Source: Phylloscopus collybita
Lineage: Eukaryota > Chordata > Aves > Passeriformes > Phylloscopidae
Direction of reading: 5' to 3'
Assembly: GCA_027886175.1 (NCBI GenBank)
Contig: JAJNNQ010000006.1
Coordinates: 9,052,001-9,116,000 of the forward strand
DNA length: 64,000 bases
Shown here: one piece after another, positions 59,281-64,000 of the stretch
How the letters are laid out: the number at the start of each line of letters is the position of its first letter
Position numbering within the stretch: position 1 is the first letter of the stretch
Notes under the pieces: generated by a model
Seen by the model: only the letters and a program-made list of their open reading frames with translations
The model's database searches: none
Told to the model about the DNA's origin: nothing
Made by a program: the position numbers and the translations under genes

Positions 59281-62200
59281 TCTCTGTAATGAGAAAAGTA
59301 AGGTAATTATGACAGCTTGTCCTTGATGTCCTTCAACAGAAAATAATCTGACATAAATATTTAACAGAAGCATGATACAGACAATTCACACACTCCATTT
59401 ATGATGTTTTTTATATGTTATTAATTTTTAAATTATTGGATGTCTACATTTTTTCATAGCAAAGTCTTATAACTTGAGGGAGACGTTGCCTCAGGCAAAG
59501 CACTGCTGTTTGATTTATCTTCTGCACTCATCTTGCTTTAACAATATGAACTTTTTTTCAGAGAAGTGCAAAGCTGTGTTTGACCCCACAGGGAAAAAGT
59601 TTTCTTTTTTAAGAAATGTGTACAAAGTACTTAATAAGTTATGTCACTCAGTTTTACTGTGTATTATTTTTTTCAGTGACTACACTTAAATTTCTAAATC
59701 CCCAGATCCCAACATTTTAATAAAAACAAGACATTTTTAACAAAATGTCAGCAGCGAAGTGATCAAAGTGCTATGGGAGCAGTTAGGCAACAGTTTGAGC
59801 TTTGAATTTCCTATTCGCTTTCCAAAACATTCACTTAAAAAGCGTTTATTGAAGCTGAACTGCCTTTATCAGCCTGATCAGAGCTCCATAAAGAGCATGC
59901 ATGATTCAACTGCCTTTCCAAGCTTTAAAAATATAACTTTGATATATGCCTCACAAGTACAGCACAATAGTTTTCATGCTCACGTTTGTTAAGATTTAGT
60001 GCAGCGATTAAAGAACAGAAGGGCTCTTTGGTGGCAATTCTCAGACATACCAAATATCCCAAAGCACAACCTTCTACAAATCAGAGATTAAGGTAGTGAC
60101 AAAAATTTCCACTTGATTGCAGTTTTTTCCCCTTAAACTTGTGTCAGGAGTGACTATCTTTTCGATCAAATCTCTGAGGGTGGTGATTTTTTTTTTATTT
60201 TTTTATTCTGTGAGAAAAATATCAACTGAGAGATAAAAAGTGACATTTTGTGTGCCTTGTCCAGAAGTCAGTCAATTTATTCGAAAAATTTTGTGTGTGC
60301 CTGACCTATACATGAAGTTTGTGACATGCCTCTTGTCAAGTATTGATCATTTAAGACTTTATTGTTTGCTTACAGCAATGTAGCTAATAATATTTTTATT
60401 AAGTTTTGTGGCTTTGAATTCTTATCATGACCCAGCTGATTTCTCTGGGACATTCTTGCCTCAGCTGGGTAAATGGGCTATGGAAATTAAACCTACTAAA
60501 GCACCTTCCCTGGGCACACAGACTTTGTTTTCCATCAGTTCACACTGCAAGTGGTTTGCATGCAGATAGATACATTTCAAAGCAGCAGATGCCATCAATC
60601 TTTATGACTTCCTGATACACACCATTTCACCTCTAGCTCTTGTAAGGGATGGCTGAGCAATCATGCTATATTCTCCTTGAATGACGTAGAACTTTCTCAT
60701 TCAGCTCACCTCAGCATTTTGTGGTAATTGGTAGGACTACACAAAAGATAGGACTTTCATCAAGTCTCTTCTTGGTGTCTTTCAGATGGCATCTCAAACT
60801 GCCAGACCTTCTCTCTCAACACTTTAGTAAAACTGTCATTCTTTCCATTGCTTCTCAATTCAGGATAGAATTACATTCTGTTTTCTTAATGTACTCATGT
60901 ATTTTTATACAGACTCAAAATGCTAGCAAAGGTATTATCCCTAGGTTCACTGGTAAATCTTGTATGAAACTGTGAGAAGCCAGTAATATGAGAAAAAAAG
61001 CTCATATCTTTAGGAAATTTGCATATATCTCACCAGAGAAACAGTATGATCTTCAGCAGAGTATTTTAATTCTGTCTTTAAGAACTGTAGATCGTGCCAC
61101 GACAAAGAACTATGTGATGGAGTTTCTGAAGCTGACACCCAAGTAGTTTGCAATGCAATGGTTCATTTCCTGTAAATTTCAAATGCAATGAACGGAACAA
61201 TATTTCAGACTTCTATTCAGCATTAATTAGGCACAGGTGTCTGCAACAGCTCTTTAAACTAATTTTTTAAATCTACAGGTGGTTTCAAGTTTGAACCAGT
61301 ATGGGGAAAAAATGTAACAGACTTTGATTTGAAATTCATCAATAATAATGCCAACACCCAGCTGCATCAGCCAGAAATACAGCCTCATTTGTCAGATTAA
61401 TTTCAAAAAGCTCCAAACCCCTCCCCACAAATTCTGTAGCTTACAATGAGAATAGAGTGAAAACTACAAACTCAGTATAAAATCATGGGTTCTAAAAATT
61501 GCTATTTGACTTTCCTCTAACTCGCTGCCTGCTTATATTATAGACACTCAGGGCCCCTTTACTTTAAAATTCTTAAACTCTCATTTTTTGTGCATGTCTA
61601 GAACTGTGCCAGTTTTATTACAGCTCAGCAGTTCGGAGATTACTTTGTAACTCAGTTCAATCAAAACACAAAGCAAGACTTTCCTTTTCCAAAATATTGC
61701 TGTGTTAGATGTGAAAATATTTTTCACCGTTAGCTTAGCATAGTGACAGAAGTGGACTGTTAACAAATCTTTTTTAATGTTATTTTCATTAAACTAAGCT
61801 GGAAGAAAGTGTTCTGATTTCTGTAAGAATGAGACAGTTAAAAGAGCTGCCCAGCTGGTAGAATGGGCAAATTAATTTCTTTTCCTCACTTAAAATTATT
61901 TAAAATCACATTCCATATGGGAATAGGTTAACCATCTGGCTATATCTCTTTTATCTGACCAGGGAAGGGTTGGAAAATCTTGCTGGGAAAGGAAAAGTCT
62001 TGAACTGTTGTTATGCATGTTCTAAATAGCTATTCAGAAATTTACTTACTAACAGACACTAACAGAAAATTTGACCATTTTTGAAACAGCTATTATATTT
62101 TTTATCTTTGCTTTTTCAGAGGACATCCTCGCTCCTTGCATGCAAAATTATGGGTTTTTTTCTCTGCCTCAGTCAATCTTGCATTCTTTTCTGGACAACT

Positions 62201-64000
62201 TCAGCAGAAGAGTAAGAAGACACTGAACACATAGTGTAGTGAGGACTATAATCTGCTGGTGAGGAAGCTCTTCTGGGGGAAAGCAATTGAATCTATTCTC
62301 TACATATATGCCAATATTTAAACAGGTTGGCAACTCTGTGAAAAGAAGGTCAACCCTCTCAAATTTAGACATGATTTCAAAGAAAGCACAAGTGTAAAGC
62401 AACAAATTGAGAAGCTCTCTGCCCTCAAGAAGCATTTTGGAAGTTCTCAAAATGCTTAGCAGCTGAACACTGACTTCTGAAATCTGGCAAGAAATGAAAA
62501 TCTGCACTTTTGGGGTTGTATATATATACTAGAAAGTTAGGCAATACTAGCAACTTTTCTCAAGTTCTGCCTGGGTGTTTGATTTGGTATAGCTTTACTC
62601 ATTTGCAAATTTTTTCCACCCTCAGACGCCACAGTACATATTTGGAATGGTTGCTAGACTTCACTACCCAAGAAACTATGCCTGATGAAAAGTCTAACAA
62701 ACTGTCTAAAGTCAAAACTATGCAATAAAACATATTAACAATTAAATATCATAGATATCAAGGCACAAGTGTTAGAGTTCATGTTGTGATCCTGATAAAT
62801 TTACTAGTGCAGTTCTGGCAACCAGTTAAATGTGAGAGTAATTTTAAAAGTCTTCTGGTAGTTTTGTTTCTCTCTATACAGCATTTTCTGCCATTTTCTT
62901 CAGTCCTTGTTGAACTCATATTTCAACACTTTAAGAAGAGGAACACTTACAGGCTTTTCTTTTCTACTTGGTTGCCCTTTACCATGAAGCTTGTGGAACT
63001 CAGCGTATCTGAGATTACTGAACTTTTGTCAAATACAGTTGAAATTACTTTTCTTCAGAAGCATTTGAGGATAACAAACAATCTGACATAATACACACAG
63101 AGGCAAAATTAATGCAATCCTATTTGACCAGGAAATAAGGCTAAAGTTAAATTTAAAAATATACCAAAATTGAGATGCTTTTCTTGAGGAGTAGCTCCAT
63201 CTTTTTAGATCTTTTTATCAAACTGCATGCTGACTGACTCTGTCTGACACCTGGCGATTGCTTTCTTGAAGCCTGATGCTTAACTTCTAGCTCTTGCTGC
63301 CTTTCACTTGAGTTGAAGTTTGATCTTCCTGGCACCTGAAAATCCGGACTCCTAGAATGTTGATAAAGAACATTATTTTTAGAGGTAGGATAGAGTGAAA
63401 GTGAGGAGGCTTGAAATTCTTTTGGCTAGAAATAACACCAGGAAATGGAAAGTTAATGGTTTTCCCAGCAAATTAATTAAAATTTCTCCTGGTGATTAGA
63501 AAAATAGATTCTAAAATATTATCTGTTATTTCAACATCACAGCCTAAGAGTCTAAGGTAATAACAATATGTCTCTAATAGAAGAAAAACCCAAGTAATAT
63601 AAAAATTAAAATGGGGGAGGACTTCAAATGAAAAGCAGAACTTAAAGCTTTATCCTCATAATCAACGCATTGGTGATAAAAAAATGGTGCAATAGGAAAA
63701 AAAAAGAGCTTAATCATATGAGGTAGATTCTAGCTATTTTTCCAGTGATTTGACATAATAACAAACAATTCTGAATGACAAATAATACCTGGAGGAAAGA
63801 AAGACCTCATTTACTGCTGATTTTCCCTGGTGAAGCTTATTTTTTTAACTGTAAAATTACATAAACACAGAATTATGCTCCTAACCTTGCCAAGGCATTC
63901 TTCTGCCTTATGGAGTGTTGTGATACATAAACCTAAATCCAGTTGAGACTGAGAAATTATTCTTTGCTTGGCTCTGTTCCCTGAGGCAGCTGTTAGAGTT
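59281..64000. other. Unique non-coding stretch, possible conserved blocks
   Basis: No gene is supported. Frames of up to 112 codons have no recognisable domain. Two intervals, about 59700-60080 and 61060-61480, contain no visible simple or interspersed repeats and have balanced, motif-rich sequence (see findings). The remainder is ordinary AT-rich unique sequence. Confidence 0.55.

Overview
This 64 kb window looks like non-coding nuclear DNA from a bird, possibly a songbird. The sequence is AT-rich with no dense ORFs, operons or CpG-island-like stretch. Its recognisable interspersed repeats are CR1-type LINEs plus one avian-style ERVL endogenous retrovirus with an LTR that starts TGTACTGGGTCTGGCTG and ends in CCACCACA when read on the minus strand. 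I saw no SINEs and no L1-like elements. CR1 also occurs in turtles and crocodilians, so the bird assignment rests mainly on recalling that LTR type. No host protein-coding exon, tRNA, rRNA or CRISPR array could be supported. Open frames outside the repeats are short and resemble chance frames in AT-rich DNA. The window could lie in a gene desert or a very long intron.

Layout. 0-24 kb: mostly unique AT-rich sequence broken by simple repeats: a 147-nt tract of only G and T at 4.0 kb, a T50 run at 10.8 kb, a (CTTT)n tract at 17.1 kb and a perfect 14-bp inverted repeat at 21.5 kb. 24.3-25.5 kb: a CR1 copy with a second, smaller CR1 inserted inside it, both on the minus strand. 29.9 kb: a (CCTT)n to (CCCT)n pyrimidine tract. 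33.8-35.9 kb: three short CR1 fragments, two plus and one minus, with A/C and G/T low-complexity tracts between them. 42.7-46.3 kb: a 1.6 kb minus-strand CR1 holding most of a reverse transcriptase domain (one in-frame stop, FADD box intact), then a plus-strand CR1 about 1 kb away, arranged head to head. 49.3-49.5 kb: an 89-bp tandem duplication. 50.5 kb: a compound (TA)n(GA)n microsatellite. 53.1-53.7 kb: a minus-strand CR1 with a perfect 12-bp hairpin. 56.4-59.1 kb: a minus-strand ERVL remnant with a decayed reverse transcriptase, a decayed integrase and one LTR. 59.2 kb: (GATA)n. 59.3-64 kb: unique sequence, parts of which are compositionally plausible as conserved non-coding DNA.

Functionally nothing here forms a pathway. 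The coding traces are dead retrotransposon enzymes (CR1 reverse transcriptase; ERVL reverse transcriptase and integrase). I found no convincing undescribed system. The observations most worth a second look are the long G/T-only (A/C-only) strand-asymmetric tracts that recur through the window, the nested CR1, the ERVL remnant with altered catalytic positions, the 89-bp duplication, and a few intervals that could be conserved regulatory elements.
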